Source of the DNA: Paenarthrobacter sp. PH39-S1
GTDB lineage: Bacteria > Actinomycetota > Actinomycetes > Actinomycetales > Micrococcaceae
Direction of reading: 5' to 3'
Assembly: GCF_030063245.1 (NCBI RefSeq)
Contig: NZ_JASISR010000026.1
Coordinates: forward strand, 1-61,729
Length of the DNA stretch: 61,729 bases
Positions 45,423-55,169 of this stretch are shown here, in pieces. Numbering within the stretch: the first letter of the stretch is position 1; the number at the start of each line of letters is the position of its first letter. Position numbers and translations under genes: made by a program. The notes below the pieces were generated by a model. That model had not been told where the DNA came from. It did no database searches and saw nothing but the letters and a program-made list of their open reading frames with translations.

Positions 45423-45450
45423 AAAACAACCAATCCAAAAGGAGACACAG

Positions 45451-46404
45451 ATGCGTAAAAGTTTGCTTGCTGCCGTCGGGTTACTCAGCGTGGTGTTGAC
45501 CAGCGGCTGCGCCCTGAACAGCAGCGGCCCGGGGCAGGCCGCGGGCCCGGCCCAAGACGGCCCGCTTAAGGGTGCCACCTTGAACGTGGGCTCGAAGGAA
45601 TTCACCGAGCAGCTCCTGCTGTGTGAAATCACTGCTGAACGGCTCGAATCCCAGGGAGCGACGGTGAAGCGCACCTGTGGAATGAGCGGCTCCAACGCTG
45701 TTCGGGGTGCCCTCACCAGCGGAGCCATCGACATGTACTGGGAATACACCGGCACCGGTTGGATCACTGACCTGCAGCAGAAGGAAACGATCACTGACCC
45801 GACAGTGATGTACCAGAAGCTCAGCGTTATGGACAAGGCCAAGAACAACGTCGTCTGGCTGCCGCCGGCCGCCGCCAACAACACCTACGCCGTGGCGGTC
45901 AAGACCGAGACCGCAAAGAAACTGGGTGTCTCCACGCTCTCGGACTATGCAAAACTGGCTCAAACCGACCCCGGGAACGCCACCTTCTGCGGCGCCTCGG
46001 AATTCTTTGGCCGCGACGACGGCTGGCCCGGGCTGGAGAAGGCCTACGGCATGAGCCTGCCCCAGGACAAGGTTGCCACCCTGGCCGAAGGACCGATCTA
46101 CAACGCGATAGCGAAGAACAACCCCTGCAACTTCGGTGAAGTTTTTGCCACCGACGGGCGCATCGCTTCCCTGGGGCTGACCGTGCTTGAGGACGACAAG
46201 CATTTCTTCCCGCCCTACAATCTGTCCCTGAACGTGGGCAGCGCCGTGCTGGATAAGAACCCGCAGATCCAAACCACGATGGAGCCGGTCAGCAAGCTGC
46301 TGACTACCAACGAACTGCAGAAGCTCAACGCGCAGATCGACGTTGACGGCAAAACTCCTGAGGAGGTGGCCAGCGGGTGGTTGACGGCCAACAAACTGAA
46401 GTAA
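45451..46404 (+). CDS. Osmoprotectant-type solute-binding lipoprotein (OpuCC-like)
   Basis: A 317-residue extracellular lipoprotein (signal peptide ending in LTSGC) with a QAT-type binding domain: NVGSKEFTEQLLLCEITAER, SGAIDMYWEYTGTGWITDL, LAEGPIYNAIAKNNPCNFGE. Aromatic residues (WEYTGTGW) could form the cage that binds a quaternary amine. AAGGAG lies before ATG 45451. The enzymes encoded directly downstream suggest the ligand is a nutrient rather than only an osmoprotectant. Confidence 0.92.
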   Translation: MRKSLLAAVGLLSVVLTSGCALNSSGPGQAAGPAQDGPLKGATLNVGSKEFTEQLLLCEITAERLESQGATVKRTCGMSGSNAVRGALTSGAIDMYWEYTGTGWITDLQQKETITDPTVMYQKLSVMDKAKNNVVWLPPAAANNTYAVAVKTETAKKLGVSTLSDYAKLAQTDPGNATFCGASEFFGRDDGWPGLEKAYGMSLPQDKVATLAEGPIYNAIAKNNPCNFGEVFATDGRIASLGLTVLEDDKHFFPPYNLSLNVGSAVLDKNPQIQTTMEPVSKLLTTNELQKLNAQIDVDGKTPEEVASGWLTANKLK

Positions 46405-47270
46405 CCGGCCGGGAGCGGCCCCCCGTCCTCACCGTGGGGCTGCTCCAGACCGCCCCCGTCTTCGGCGAAGTCGACTCGAACATCGCCAGGATCATCGATC
46501 TGCGTGACCGGCTCGGAAACGTCGACCTGGTACTGACCCCGGAGCTGGCTCTGAACGGGTACGGGTTCGGCCCCGGCGCCGACCTTCAAGCGTTGACCGC
46601 GGACGACCCGAGGCTGGACTCGCTGGTCTCCGGGCCCGCCGCCATCGGCATCGGATTCGCCGAAAATGCAGGCAGAGGGCTACCCCGCAACACCTACATG
46701 CTCGCCGATTCCAGCGCAAGGACCAGGGACTTCCAGCACAAAATCCACCCGGTCTCCTATTCCCCTTGGAACGAGCACCTCAGCTTTGAGGCCGGCATCG
46801 TCCTGGAGACCGCCGTGATCCGTGGCGCCCGGTGCGCCACGGTGATCTGCAACGACATGTGGCACCCTGTCGTACCCTGGCTCGCCGCCAGGGCCGGGGC
46901 CGAGGTACTCATCGTGCCCGTGGCCAGCATCGACGGCACCAACCCCGACCAGATACAACGCACCTGGCAGGTGATTCTAGAGCACACGGCCCTGCTGCTC
47001 CAGTGTTACGTCGTGTTCATCAACCGATGCGGAACGGACGGCGGCGCCAGATTCTGGGGCGGTTCCCGGATTCTTGGCCCAGACGGGAACACCCTCGCCA
47101 ACGCCGGGGACTCAGAAACCATTCTGGAGGCCACACTGGACCTCGCGGCCCTGCGGAAGCTTCGCGCCGACACGCCAATACTGGCAGAAGCCCGCAACAG
47201 CTTCGTGATCGACACTCTGACTCGTGCCGGTCTCGCTCCTGAACCTCGGGGAGGTGGACGCCATGTTTGA
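46377..47270 (+). CDS. Nitrilase-superfamily carbon-nitrogen hydrolase
   Basis: A 297-residue enzyme with the full Glu-Lys-Cys triad: LVLTPELALNGYGF (Glu), FQHKIHPVSY (Lys) and ATVICNDMWHPVVPW (Cys). Members hydrolyse amides, N-carbamoyl amines or nitriles in the cytoplasm. GTG 46377 lies inside the lipoprotein gene, with AGGAGG nine bases before it; the overlap of 28 bases implies coupling to the transporter. It probably cuts the imported compound, releasing ammonia or an amine. Confidence 0.9.
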   Translation: MVDGQQTEVTGRERPPVLTVGLLQTAPVFGEVDSNIARIIDLRDRLGNVDLVLTPELALNGYGFGPGADLQALTADDPRLDSLVSGPAAIGIGFAENAGRGLPRNTYMLADSSARTRDFQHKIHPVSYSPWNEHLSFEAGIVLETAVIRGARCATVICNDMWHPVVPWLAARAGAEVLIVPVASIDGTNPDQIQRTWQVILEHTALLLQCYVVFINRCGTDGGARFWGGSRILGPDGNTLANAGDSETILEATLDLAALRKLRADTPILAEARNSFVIDTLTRAGLAPEPRGGGRHV

Positions 47271-48096
47271 CGTGCACGTGCACGCCGCTCCCGATGTGGT
47301 GGACCGCATCGGCTACGACGATGAAATCTGCTCCCGTTACGCTGACGCGGGATTCAGCGGGTTTGTCCTTAAAGCCCACCACGAGTCCACAGTAGGGCGC
47401 GCCGCCGCGCTGGCCCGCTCGTCCGGGCTGGACGTGGTGGGGGGCGTGGCGCTGAACAGCGCCGCGGGAGGCATCAATCCCGCGGCGGTTCTCGCGGCTC
47501 TTTCCAGTGGTGGCAGGATGATCTGGTTCCCCACCGCCGATGCACACACCCAGGAGTCCGCGCACCTGCCGCGGCTGAACGACCTGGATCCCCGCCTTGA
47601 CCGGCACACGCTGGCCGTTCCCCCGGTACTCGTTCCTCGAGACAACCAGATGGCCGACATCGCCCTCGTTCTGGATTTAATTGCCGACCACGACGCAGTG
47701 CTCTGCACCGGGCATTTGAGCAGACGCGAATGCCGGTGGCTTTTCGACCAGGCCAGGAGCCGTGGCATCTCCCGGTTCCTGCTCACCCATCCCTCCTATA
47801 CGGTTCCTGGGATGAGCCCGGCCGAGATCGGTGAACTCGCCGATGTGGGAGCCTACGTGGAAATTACCGCCTACCAGCTGTGGCATCAGCCAGGAATGAC
47901 CGAGACCGGTCTCGCGGCGGTAGCACGAGCCGCCGGGGACCGGCTGGTCCTTGCCTCGGACGCCGGCCAACCGGACAGCCCTCAGCCGCCCCAGGCATTG
48001 GAACAATTGGTCAAGGCCCTCGGCGGTCAGGGCCTTGACCACGGTCGGTTGCAGTCCGCGGCCGATGAGACCCCCAGAAAGCTTGTACTGAAATGA
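47263..48096 (+). CDS. DUF6282-type amidohydrolase-fold protein
   Basis: A 277-residue TIM-barrel hydrolase: the metal motif FDVHVHAAPDVVDRIGYDDE at the N terminus, FVLKAHHESTVGRA, ALLCTGHLS-like VLCTGHLSRRE, and ASDAGQP at the C terminus (likely metal Asp). The DUF6282 family is uncharacterised. ATG 47263 has GGAGG just upstream and is preferred to the longer frame from 47224. It overlaps the nitrilase stop and the next ATG. Confidence 0.85.
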   Translation: MFDVHVHAAPDVVDRIGYDDEICSRYADAGFSGFVLKAHHESTVGRAAALARSSGLDVVGGVALNSAAGGINPAAVLAALSSGGRMIWFPTADAHTQESAHLPRLNDLDPRLDRHTLAVPPVLVPRDNQMADIALVLDLIADHDAVLCTGHLSRRECRWLFDQARSRGISRFLLTHPSYTVPGMSPAEIGELADVGAYVEITAYQLWHQPGMTETGLAAVARAAGDRLVLASDAGQPDSPQPPQALEQLVKALGGQGLDHGRLQSAADETPRKLVLK

Positions 48097-51017
48097 ATTC
48101 TGACATCACGCCGACATGGGCCGGAGAAATCCGTGCCAGCATCGATGGGGATTTCCGTACTGACGCCGGCACCAGAGCCGCGTTTGCCAGCGACGCCTCC
48201 AATCACCGGGTGCTGCCCCAAGGTGTTGCCTTTCCACGCCATGCCGGGGACGTCGCCTTCATAGTTCAGGTTTGCCGGGAGGAGGACATCCCTGTCACCG
48301 CGCGCGGCACTGGAACTAATATTGCTGGCAACGCCATCGGCCCCGGAGTAGTCGTTGACTTCACCCGGCACATGAACAACATCTTGTCCGTGGACCCCGA
48401 AGCCCGTACCGCCGTCGTCGAACCCGGGGTCATCCTGGACGCACTCCGGGCACGAGCAGAGCATGACGGGCTCACCTTTGGCGTTGATCCGTCCACGCAC
48501 GACCGGTGCACCTTGGGCGGGATGATCGGCACCAATGCCTGCGGATCCCACTCCGTGGCATGGGGAACGACCGCGGACAACGTCCATGCTCTGGACCTTG
48601 TCTTGGCCGACGGCACCTCAGCCTCCGTCGCCGCCCACGGCCGCACCGGCCAGCCCATCCCGGATTCCGCTGCCGGGCTGGTGAAAGAACTCATCACCGT
48701 CCGAGACGCCTATCTGGGGGAAATCCGCACCGAACTGGGAACTTTCCGCCGGCAGATCTCCGGATACGGCCTGCAGTACCTCTTACCCGAAAACAACCTT
48801 GACGTTGCCAAGGCCCTCGTCGGCAGTGAAGGCAGCTGCTCTCTTATCACGGCCGCGACCGTGAAACTGGTCAGGTCCCCGCCCGTGCGCCAACTCGTCG
48901 TCGCCGGCTACCGGGACGAATATGCTGCCGCCGTCGCGGCTCCCGTCGTGGCCCAGGCAGGCCCGCTGACCGTGGAGGGCATGGAAGCCGAATTGGTCCG
49001 CGCCTCCGACTCCCGGCCGGGGCCCGGGCATCGCCCTACCCTGCCGGAGGGCAGCGCGTGGCTGCTGGTGGAGGTTGGCGGGTTCAATGACGACGACGCC
49101 CGCGCCAAGGCGGAGGAGATGCGCAAGGTGGCACGCGAGACGGGTGCCATCGACGTGCAGATCATCGTCGGCGCCGCGCAGCGCGGCTACTGGTCTATTC
49201 GCGAACGCGGCGCCGGGCTGGCTTCCCGTACCGCAGACGGTCAGGAAGCGTGGCCGGGGTGGGAGGACGCCGCCGTCCCTCCAGAAAACCTGGGTGCCTA
49301 CATCAGGGATTTCCGGTCCCTAATGGCGAGGTTCAACGTCCACGGCATGCTCTACGGACACTTCGGTGAAGGCTGCCTGCACATCCGCATCGATCACAAC
49401 CTCTTCACGGCCGAAGGGGTCCGCCACTTCCGGCACTTCCAGGAAGCCGCAGCAGAGGTGGTAACCTCCCATGGCGGGTCGCTCTCCGGTGAACACGGCG
49501 ACGGACGCGCCCGCTCGGAACTGCTCGACCGGCAGTACTCGCCCCGGATGCTGGCGGCTTTCGGCGCCTTCAAACATGCTTTCGACCCCGGAAAACTGCT
49601 CAATCCGGGCATCATCGTCGATCCCGCACCCTTGGACGCGGATCTGCGCAATTTGGGACAGCAAAGCGCCACGAAAGGTCTGGCCTTCGCCTATTCGGAT
49701 GACTCCGGTGACTTTACCAAGGCGGTGCGCCGCTGCGTCGGCGTCGGATCCTGCCGCACAACCTCAGGAGGCGGCATGTGTCCGTCCTTCCGCGCTACCC
49801 AGGACGAACGCCACAGCACCAGGGGCCGGTCCCGACTGCTCTCCGAGATGATGAACGGCTCCCTGCAGGAGGAAGGCTGGCGTTCCACCGAGGTCAAGGA
49901 TGCCCTTGATCTGTGCCTGTCCTGCAAGGCCTGCCATTCCGAGTGCCCGGTTTCGGTGGACATGGCCACCTACAAAGCCGAATTCCTATACCAGCATTAC
50001 AAGGGCCGGATCCGGCAGGCCTCGCACTACTCCATGGGGTGGCTGCCGCTTTGGCTCCGTCTCGCCTCGCCCATTGCGCCGCTGGTCAACCTTGCGATGA
50101 GCATCCCCGGCGTGGCCAAGTTGGCGAGGACGCTGGGCGGAATCGACCAGCAACGCGCCATCCCGAAACTGTACCGCCGCACCGGGCGCAGCGCCCTGCG
50201 CCGCACGCCCGCCCCCGGTACGGCCACCCCTGAGATGGCCACCCCTGATATGGCCGGGGCGCAGCCGGTCATCGTGTGGCTTGACTCCTTTACTGATTCA
50301 TTTTCGCCTGGGATCACGGGGCAGGCTGTCGCATTGCTGCGTGCCGCTGGTTACCAAACCCTTCCGCCGCCCCGGGGGTTGTGCTGCGGGCTGACGTGGG
50401 TCTCCACCGGGCAGCTCGACGCCGCCAAGACCATCATGCGGCGCACCGTGGCGGCTTTGGATGACGGGAGCGAAACCCCTATCATCGTTCTCGAGCCCAG
50501 CTGCGGGGCAGCGCTGCGCACCGACGTCGTCGAACTGCTCAACACGGACGCCGCGAAGCGTGTTTCGGCCCGCGTAAAGTCCCTGGCCGAGGCGCTCTCC
50601 GGCCGCGGTCTGGATTTCGATCACAGCATGCCCACCAAAGCGCTGGCGCAATTCCATTGCCACCAGCGCAGTACCTTCGGCACTGAAGCCGACACGGAAC
50701 TGCTGATCTCGGCGGGGCTTGACGTCACCTCGGTCACAGACGGCTGCTGCGGCCTCGCCGGTAACTTTGGTTTTGAAAAAGGACACTACGACGTCTCGGT
50801 CGCATGTGCAGAACAGTCCTTCATGCCGGCCTTGCAACAGGCCGGTCCGGAAGATGAGGTAGTTGCCGATGGCTTTTCCTGCCGCCTCCAAATCGAACAA
50901 ATAGGAAAAAGCCCGTCCAAGCACTTGGCCCAATTGCTCCACGAGCGGCTCATCCCGAACACCGAACGCAACTGCGAGCCTGATTCCGGCGACACCGCGG
51001 CGCTTAGCGAGCGCTGA
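48093..51017 (+). CDS. FAD-linked oxidoreductase fused to Fe-S/CCG domains (GlcD-GlcF type)
   Basis: A 974-residue fusion. Residues 1-530: FAD-PCMH and FAD-oxidase C domains (ARGTGTNIAGNAIG; STHDRCTLGGMIGTNACGSH; GSLSGEHGDGRARSELL), as in D-2-hydroxyacid dehydrogenases. Residues 545-620: two 4Fe-4S motifs (CVGVGSC...MCPSF and CLSCKACHSECP). Residues 700-930: cysteine-rich CCG repeats (GLCCGLTWVS, DGCCGLAGNFGFEKGHYDV). Such proteins oxidise D-lactate, D-2-hydroxyglutarate or glycolate and pass electrons to quinones. Last gene of the operon, overlapping the previous stop. Confidence 0.92.
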   Translation: MNSDITPTWAGEIRASIDGDFRTDAGTRAAFASDASNHRVLPQGVAFPRHAGDVAFIVQVCREEDIPVTARGTGTNIAGNAIGPGVVVDFTRHMNNILSVDPEARTAVVEPGVILDALRARAEHDGLTFGVDPSTHDRCTLGGMIGTNACGSHSVAWGTTADNVHALDLVLADGTSASVAAHGRTGQPIPDSAAGLVKELITVRDAYLGEIRTELGTFRRQISGYGLQYLLPENNLDVAKALVGSEGSCSLITAATVKLVRSPPVRQLVVAGYRDEYAAAVAAPVVAQAGPLTVEGMEAELVRASDSRPGPGHRPTLPEGSAWLLVEVGGFNDDDARAKAEEMRKVARETGAIDVQIIVGAAQRGYWSIRERGAGLASRTADGQEAWPGWEDAAVPPENLGAYIRDFRSLMARFNVHGMLYGHFGEGCLHIRIDHNLFTAEGVRHFRHFQEAAAEVVTSHGGSLSGEHGDGRARSELLDRQYSPRMLAAFGAFKHAFDPGKLLNPGIIVDPAPLDADLRNLGQQSATKGLAFAYSDDSGDFTKAVRRCVGVGSCRTTSGGGMCPSFRATQDERHSTRGRSRLLSEMMNGSLQEEGWRSTEVKDALDLCLSCKACHSECPVSVDMATYKAEFLYQHYKGRIRQASHYSMGWLPLWLRLASPIAPLVNLAMSIPGVAKLARTLGGIDQQRAIPKLYRRTGRSALRRTPAPGTATPEMATPDMAGAQPVIVWLDSFTDSFSPGITGQAVALLRAAGYQTLPPPRGLCCGLTWVSTGQLDAAKTIMRRTVAALDDGSETPIIVLEPSCGAALRTDVVELLNTDAAKRVSARVKSLAEALSGRGLDFDHSMPTKALAQFHCHQRSTFGTEADTELLISAGLDVTSVTDGCCGLAGNFGFEKGHYDVSVACAEQSFMPALQQAGPEDEVVADGFSCRLQIEQIGKSPSKHLAQLLHERLIPNTERNCEPDSGDTAALSER

Positions 51018-51202
51018 CCGGTGGCAGGAGCGTGGCAGTAGCTGCCCCCGGGGGCGCTCAGGAGTCGTCGTCTCGGGCACTGCGAAATTCCTGCGCGGAT
51101 GCGACCCGCCGTTCTCCTGCGAGGTCCGCGCCGGACGTAATCGATCTTCAATTCCTGAAGTACGTCTGAAACGAACTCTTCCGCGAATATTCCGCCAGTC
51201 GC

Positions 51203-51898
51203 TCAGGGGAGCTTGCTGAAGGTTTCGGCTTGCGGTTTGGTTCCCTGCACGATGATTTGGTCGTCACCGTCGAGGATGGTCTGGGCCGTCGTGTGTTCCC
51301 AAGCATTTCCGGAGCGCTTTACTGCGACGATGGTGATGCCGTATTTGTCTCGGAGTTGGAGCACTCCGAGGGGTCGGTCAGTCGCGACCGCCGGGGGGCG
51401 GGTTCGGATCATGACGAAGTTGTCTTCGAACTCCACGTAGTCCAGGATCGATCCCAGGACCAGATGGGCGACCCGGCGGCCCATGTCGTGTTCGGGCCGG
51501 ATGACGTGTTCAACCCCGAGCTGGCCCAGGATTTCCGCGTGCGGTTCGCTGATGGCTTTGGCCCAGATCTGCGGTCTCTTAAAGGTCAGAAGCCGTGACG
51601 TGGTGAGGATGCTGGCTTCGATGTCTGAACCGATGCCCACGACGGCGCGGTCAAATTCGTGGACGGAGAGCTGGCGCAGCACTTCCTCTTTCGTGGAATC
51701 CGCGCGCACCACATGCGTCAGGCGCCCATTGAACGACTGAACGGTGTCCTCGTCGGCGTCGATCCCCAAGACTTCCGTGCCCTGGGCTTCCAATTCCAGC
51801 GCGAGGGCACCCCCGAAGCGGCCCAATCCGAGGACCGCGACGGAGTTGGCCTGCGCGATCCGGTCGCCGGTCCGGGTGGAGAAAATGTTCTTAGCCAA
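51203..51898 (-). CDS. ktrA: Potassium channel gating subunit (KtrA/TrkA-like, RCK domain)
   Basis: A cytoplasmic 231-residue RCK protein that gates the K+ channel: SVAVLGLGRFGGALALELEA (Rossmann nucleotide site), GIDADEDTVQSFNGRLTHVV, ADSTKEEVLRQLSV, and a TrkA_C domain (TIVAVKRSGNAWEHTTAQTI). TTG 51898 follows AAGGAAAGG and overlaps the ktrB stop by eight bases; ATG 51925 is an alternative. Paired with the channel gene upstream. Confidence 0.92.
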   Translation of the reverse strand: MAKNIFSTRTGDRIAQANSVAVLGLGRFGGALALELEAQGTEVLGIDADEDTVQSFNGRLTHVVRADSTKEEVLRQLSVHEFDRAVVGIGSDIEASILTTSRLLTFKRPQIWAKAISEPHAEILGQLGVEHVIRPEHDMGRRVAHLVLGSILDYVEFEDNFVMIRTRPPAVATDRPLGVLQLRDKYGITIVAVKRSGNAWEHTTAQTILDGDDQIIVQGTKPQAETFSKLP

Positions 51899-53303
51899 TG
51901 AGTGGCCTTTCCTTGGGGAATTCATAGAGTATGGGACGACGCCGCAGGGCCAGAGCTGATCCGAGGGTGACGGGCCCGAGGCGTCCAACGAGCATCAGGA
52001 TGATCAGGATCACCTGCCCAGCCGGCGGGAGACCGGCGGTGATGCCGGTGGACAGCCCCACGGTGGCGAACGCGGAGACGACTTCAAAGAGAATCTTCTC
52101 CTGCCCGAAGCCGGAGATGAGCATCAGGATCATGGTCGACACGACGACCAGGGCGATCGCGAGCAGGACAACAGTGATGGCCTGCCGGTGAACAGCGCGG
52201 GAAAGGCGCTTGCCGAAGATGTTGACGGCGGTTCCGCTACGCACCTCGGTGGAAAGGATGAAAAACAGTACGGAAAAGGTCGTTATTTTCAGCCCTCCAG
52301 CGGTGCCGGCGGGGCCGCCCCCGATGAACATCAGGATATCCATGCCCATCCAGGACACGGGGTGCATCTGGCCTATATCGATGCTGTTGAAGCCCGCTGT
52401 CCGGGTTATTGCTGACTGGAAGAATCCGGCGAGAATCCGTTCGCCCGGCTGCAGGTGTCCCAAAGTGGCAGGGTTCATCCATTCCACGGCCACAATGAAT
52501 GCCGTTCCTGCGATCAGGAGCACCACCGACCCGCTCAGGACGAGTTTGGTGTTCATGCTCCACAGCACCGGACGGCGGTACTGGCGGCGCAATTCAAAGA
52601 GCACCGGGAATCCGAGTCCACCGATGATGACCGCGACGGCAATGGGAAGGCATATCCAGGGGTCGGCCACGAAGCCCGTCAGATTATCTGAAAACAGGGC
52701 GAATCCGGCGTTGTTGAATGAGGAAACTGAATGGAATACGCCCAGCCACAGTGCTTTGCCGGGCCCGTAACCGTATCCGGTCATGAAACGCATCGTCAGT
52801 ACCAGTGCCAGGACGGCCTCCGTGCCGAGGCTGATTTTCAGGACCCCCAACAGGACAAGGCGCACATCTCCGATGCCCGTGCTTTTGGTCTCCGCAGCGG
52901 CCGATAGCCTGGACCGCAGGCCCAGCCTTCGGGCCACCAGAACCCCGAGCACGGTGCCGAACGACATGACACCAAAGCCGCCGATTTGAATCAAAACCAT
53001 AATGATTGTCTGGCCGAACGGAGTCCAGAATACCGGCGTGTCCACAACGATCAGCCCTGTAACACAAACGGAGGAAGTAGCGGTGAACAATGATTCCAGC
53101 AGGGAGGCCCCGCCCGGGCCCTGCTTCGCCACCGGCAGCATCAGTAAAAACGTTCCGGCAGCGATCGCGCCCACAAAGCCTGCCACAATCACCTGGGCCG
53201 GATGTTTCGGGGCAAGCCAACGCAGAAAGGTTCGGAAGCCGAGGAGCAATCCCTTCCACGCAGAGGAGAAATTCCCCATGAGAGCAGACAAGCCTTCCTT
53301 CAT
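51891..53303 (-). CDS. ktrB: Potassium uptake channel KtrB (TrkH family)
   Basis: About 470 residues with four pore repeats. The loops carry the K+-selective Gly: TATSSVCVTGLIVVD, HSVSSFNNAGFALFSD, AITRTAGFNSIDIG, SAFATVGLSTGITAG. Na+-dependent K+ uptake when bound to KtrA. ATG 53303 or ATG 53279 may be the start; the region before the first helix is short. Convergent with nothing on its left; the two genes form a standard ktrBA pair. Confidence 0.92.
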   Translation of the reverse strand: MKEGLSALMGNFSSAWKGLLLGFRTFLRWLAPKHPAQVIVAGFVGAIAAGTFLLMLPVAKQGPGGASLLESLFTATSSVCVTGLIVVDTPVFWTPFGQTIIMVLIQIGGFGVMSFGTVLGVLVARRLGLRSRLSAAAETKSTGIGDVRLVLLGVLKISLGTEAVLALVLTMRFMTGYGYGPGKALWLGVFHSVSSFNNAGFALFSDNLTGFVADPWICLPIAVAVIIGGLGFPVLFELRRQYRRPVLWSMNTKLVLSGSVVLLIAGTAFIVAVEWMNPATLGHLQPGERILAGFFQSAITRTAGFNSIDIGQMHPVSWMGMDILMFIGGGPAGTAGGLKITTFSVLFFILSTEVRSGTAVNIFGKRLSRAVHRQAITVVLLAIALVVVSTMILMLISGFGQEKILFEVVSAFATVGLSTGITAGLPPAGQVILIILMLVGRLGPVTLGSALALRRRPILYEFPKERPLIG

Positions 53304-54318
53304 CAATGGGTGGGGCGGCCAAAACAGGCAACTTCGACGCACATATCCGACACGTTATCACCGGCGCAAGACCGGCGTGCGTAGCGGGCCGCCGGCAAAG
53401 GTCCAGGCCCGACGGCGCCGCGCACTTGCCGGCCTGACCGGTCCCGTTTTGCTACTTTCGAGGCATGATCTCGATGTTCAGCGGCGCAGAAATCAATGAG
53501 CCAATCAACTGCTTCGCCCGCAGCACAAGCCGTGCCACTTCCGGCTATGAACTCAAAGTCGCTCCCTGCTACTCGATCGCTAGGCCATGTGCCACAGAAA
53601 TGAGGCTAACCGGAGCCGCCTGCAGCTTCTCAAACGAGCCCCCACCTTGTCGAGGTAGTCCCCATATTCGAGGCAACCGCCCGTCGTGGGGATGTCGCGT
53701 AAAAGGATCTCACTCACTGCGGCGGTACCGGTCTAAGCAGCATAACGACGGGAACCGGCGGTGTCCCGAAGAAGGAGAAGCGCCGCGACCCTTACTTTGG
53801 ATTGCCTTCCATCGCGTTCTTCCGCGCATTGGAATACACACGATATATATATCTCTCGTTACCGCAGGCAAAATCGACCGACTGTCCACTTTTCCAGGAA
53901 GGCATTAACTGCCGTCGCCAGCTGCGCCCGCCATTGCTGCCGGGACGCAGCTGGGTGTCGAGGTTCCGTTTCCTCCCCAGGAAAGGGAGGCAATTTCGAA
54001 CGTCTCTAGAACGAGCGGACGAACCCGGCAAGCTCCACGACTGTGAGCTCATCGAAGGCATCCGGCCCGATTTCGAGCTGGCCCGCCAGACCCTGCTTTG
54101 CGTGGTTATCCTAGTGCCTTTGTCCTCGGCTTACGTTGCTTACTAGTCAGTCAATTGCTTCGTTCGTAGGCTGTGAATAGGCTGAGTTCTGCAGCATCCG
54201 TGACGACCGAAAAATTCCGCCTCTTTTGTTGTGCGGTTGTCCTCGCGGGCGTAGGCCGTTCTTATGACCGTTGGGACGCCGGCAAAAGGTTGGCGTCAAC
54301 CATAAGGAGGAACACGGA
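53304..54318. other. About 1 kb without a recognisable gene
   Basis: Open frames (plus 53465-53908, plus 53802-54146) lack known motifs and have weak codon bias. The segment 53820-53880 and 54150-54250 are AT-richer than the surroundings. It may hold decayed genes and the promoter of the YCII gene. Confidence 0.4.
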
Positions 54319-54660
54319 ATGACCCAGTATCTGCTCAGCATGTATCAGCCCGATGGGGAGATCCCGCCGCCGGATTTTCTGGAGAAAGTGATGCAGGACA
54401 TCGACGTCCTCAACCAGGAGATCAAGGATGCCGGAGCCTGGGTATTCACCGGGGGCCTCTACCCGGCGGACACCTCCACCGTGCTGCGGTTCCAGGATGG
54501 GGAGGTGCTCACCACCGACGGCCCCTTCGCCGAGGGTAAGGAGCACCTGGGCGGTTTCTGGATCATCACCGCATCAGATCTTGACGCCGCCCTCGACTGG
54601 GGCCGCAGGGCCACCCGCGTGACCGGCCTTCCAACCGAGGTTCGGCCGTTCCAGGAATGA
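54319..54660 (+). CDS. YCII-related (DGPF-domain) protein
   Basis: A 113-residue single-domain protein: MTQYLLSMYQPDGEIPPPDF, VFTGGLYPADTSTVLRF and LTTDGPFAEGKEHLGGFWII (the DGPF motif). AAGGAGGA sits eight bases before ATG 54319. In actinobacteria such genes usually stand with an ECF sigma, ArsR or SRPBCC gene; here ArsR and SRPBCC remnants follow. Biochemical role unknown. Confidence 0.93.
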   Translation: MTQYLLSMYQPDGEIPPPDFLEKVMQDIDVLNQEIKDAGAWVFTGGLYPADTSTVLRFQDGEVLTTDGPFAEGKEHLGGFWIITASDLDAALDWGRRATRVTGLPTEVRPFQE

Positions 54661-54689
54661 TGTTCCTGGACTGACCATAGGGTGGCACC

Positions 54690-55150
54690 CCGCTGGGCTG
54701 CCTCCGAGCTCGTCGCGACGGATGATCACCACGAGCGCGATTTCCTGCGGCCCAACCGTCTGGGCCAACTGAAGGTGAACTACCACCTCAAGGCGCTGGA
54801 GCGGCACGGTCTGGTGGAACTGATCCAAGAGCGCCGCAAGGGCAACGTGAGCGAGTGCATCGTGCCGGTGATGGCGTCGTCGTTCGTCATTTCACCCGCG
54901 GCGCTGGCGGCGGTCCAGCCGGATCCGGGGCTGTCCCCAGACCGGCTTTCCGCCCGCTGGGTGCTGGCGGTCGAGGCCCGGCCGGTGGTCGATGTCGGGA
55001 CCCCGATGACCGGAGCGGCGGCGGCCCAAAGCCGCTTGCCACCTTGTCATGGGCGGCGAGGTCCGGTTCGCCAGCGCGCCCTTCATCCAAGCGTTACCGC
55101 TGCCCGCTATCCGGCTTCATCACCCCAGGCAGCCGGCAGAAGCGCCGGCC
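54690..55150 (+). pseudogene. ArsR-like HTH regulator, truncated and frameshifted
   Basis: The frame reads LGQLKVNYHLKALERHGLVE, LIQERRKGNVSECIV and VISPAALAAVQPDPGLSPDR, LSARWVLAVEARPVVDVG, the second half of an HTH_20/ArsR regulator paired with SRPBCC genes. The first HTH helices are missing, and later parts (VMGGEVRFASAPF) are in another frame. Confidence 0.7.
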
Positions 55151-55169
55151 TGATCGAGAAGCAGAACCG

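Noticed and set aside
53465-53908. A 147-codon frame as a gene
   Set aside because: Composition and codon use do not look coding and no motif was recognised.
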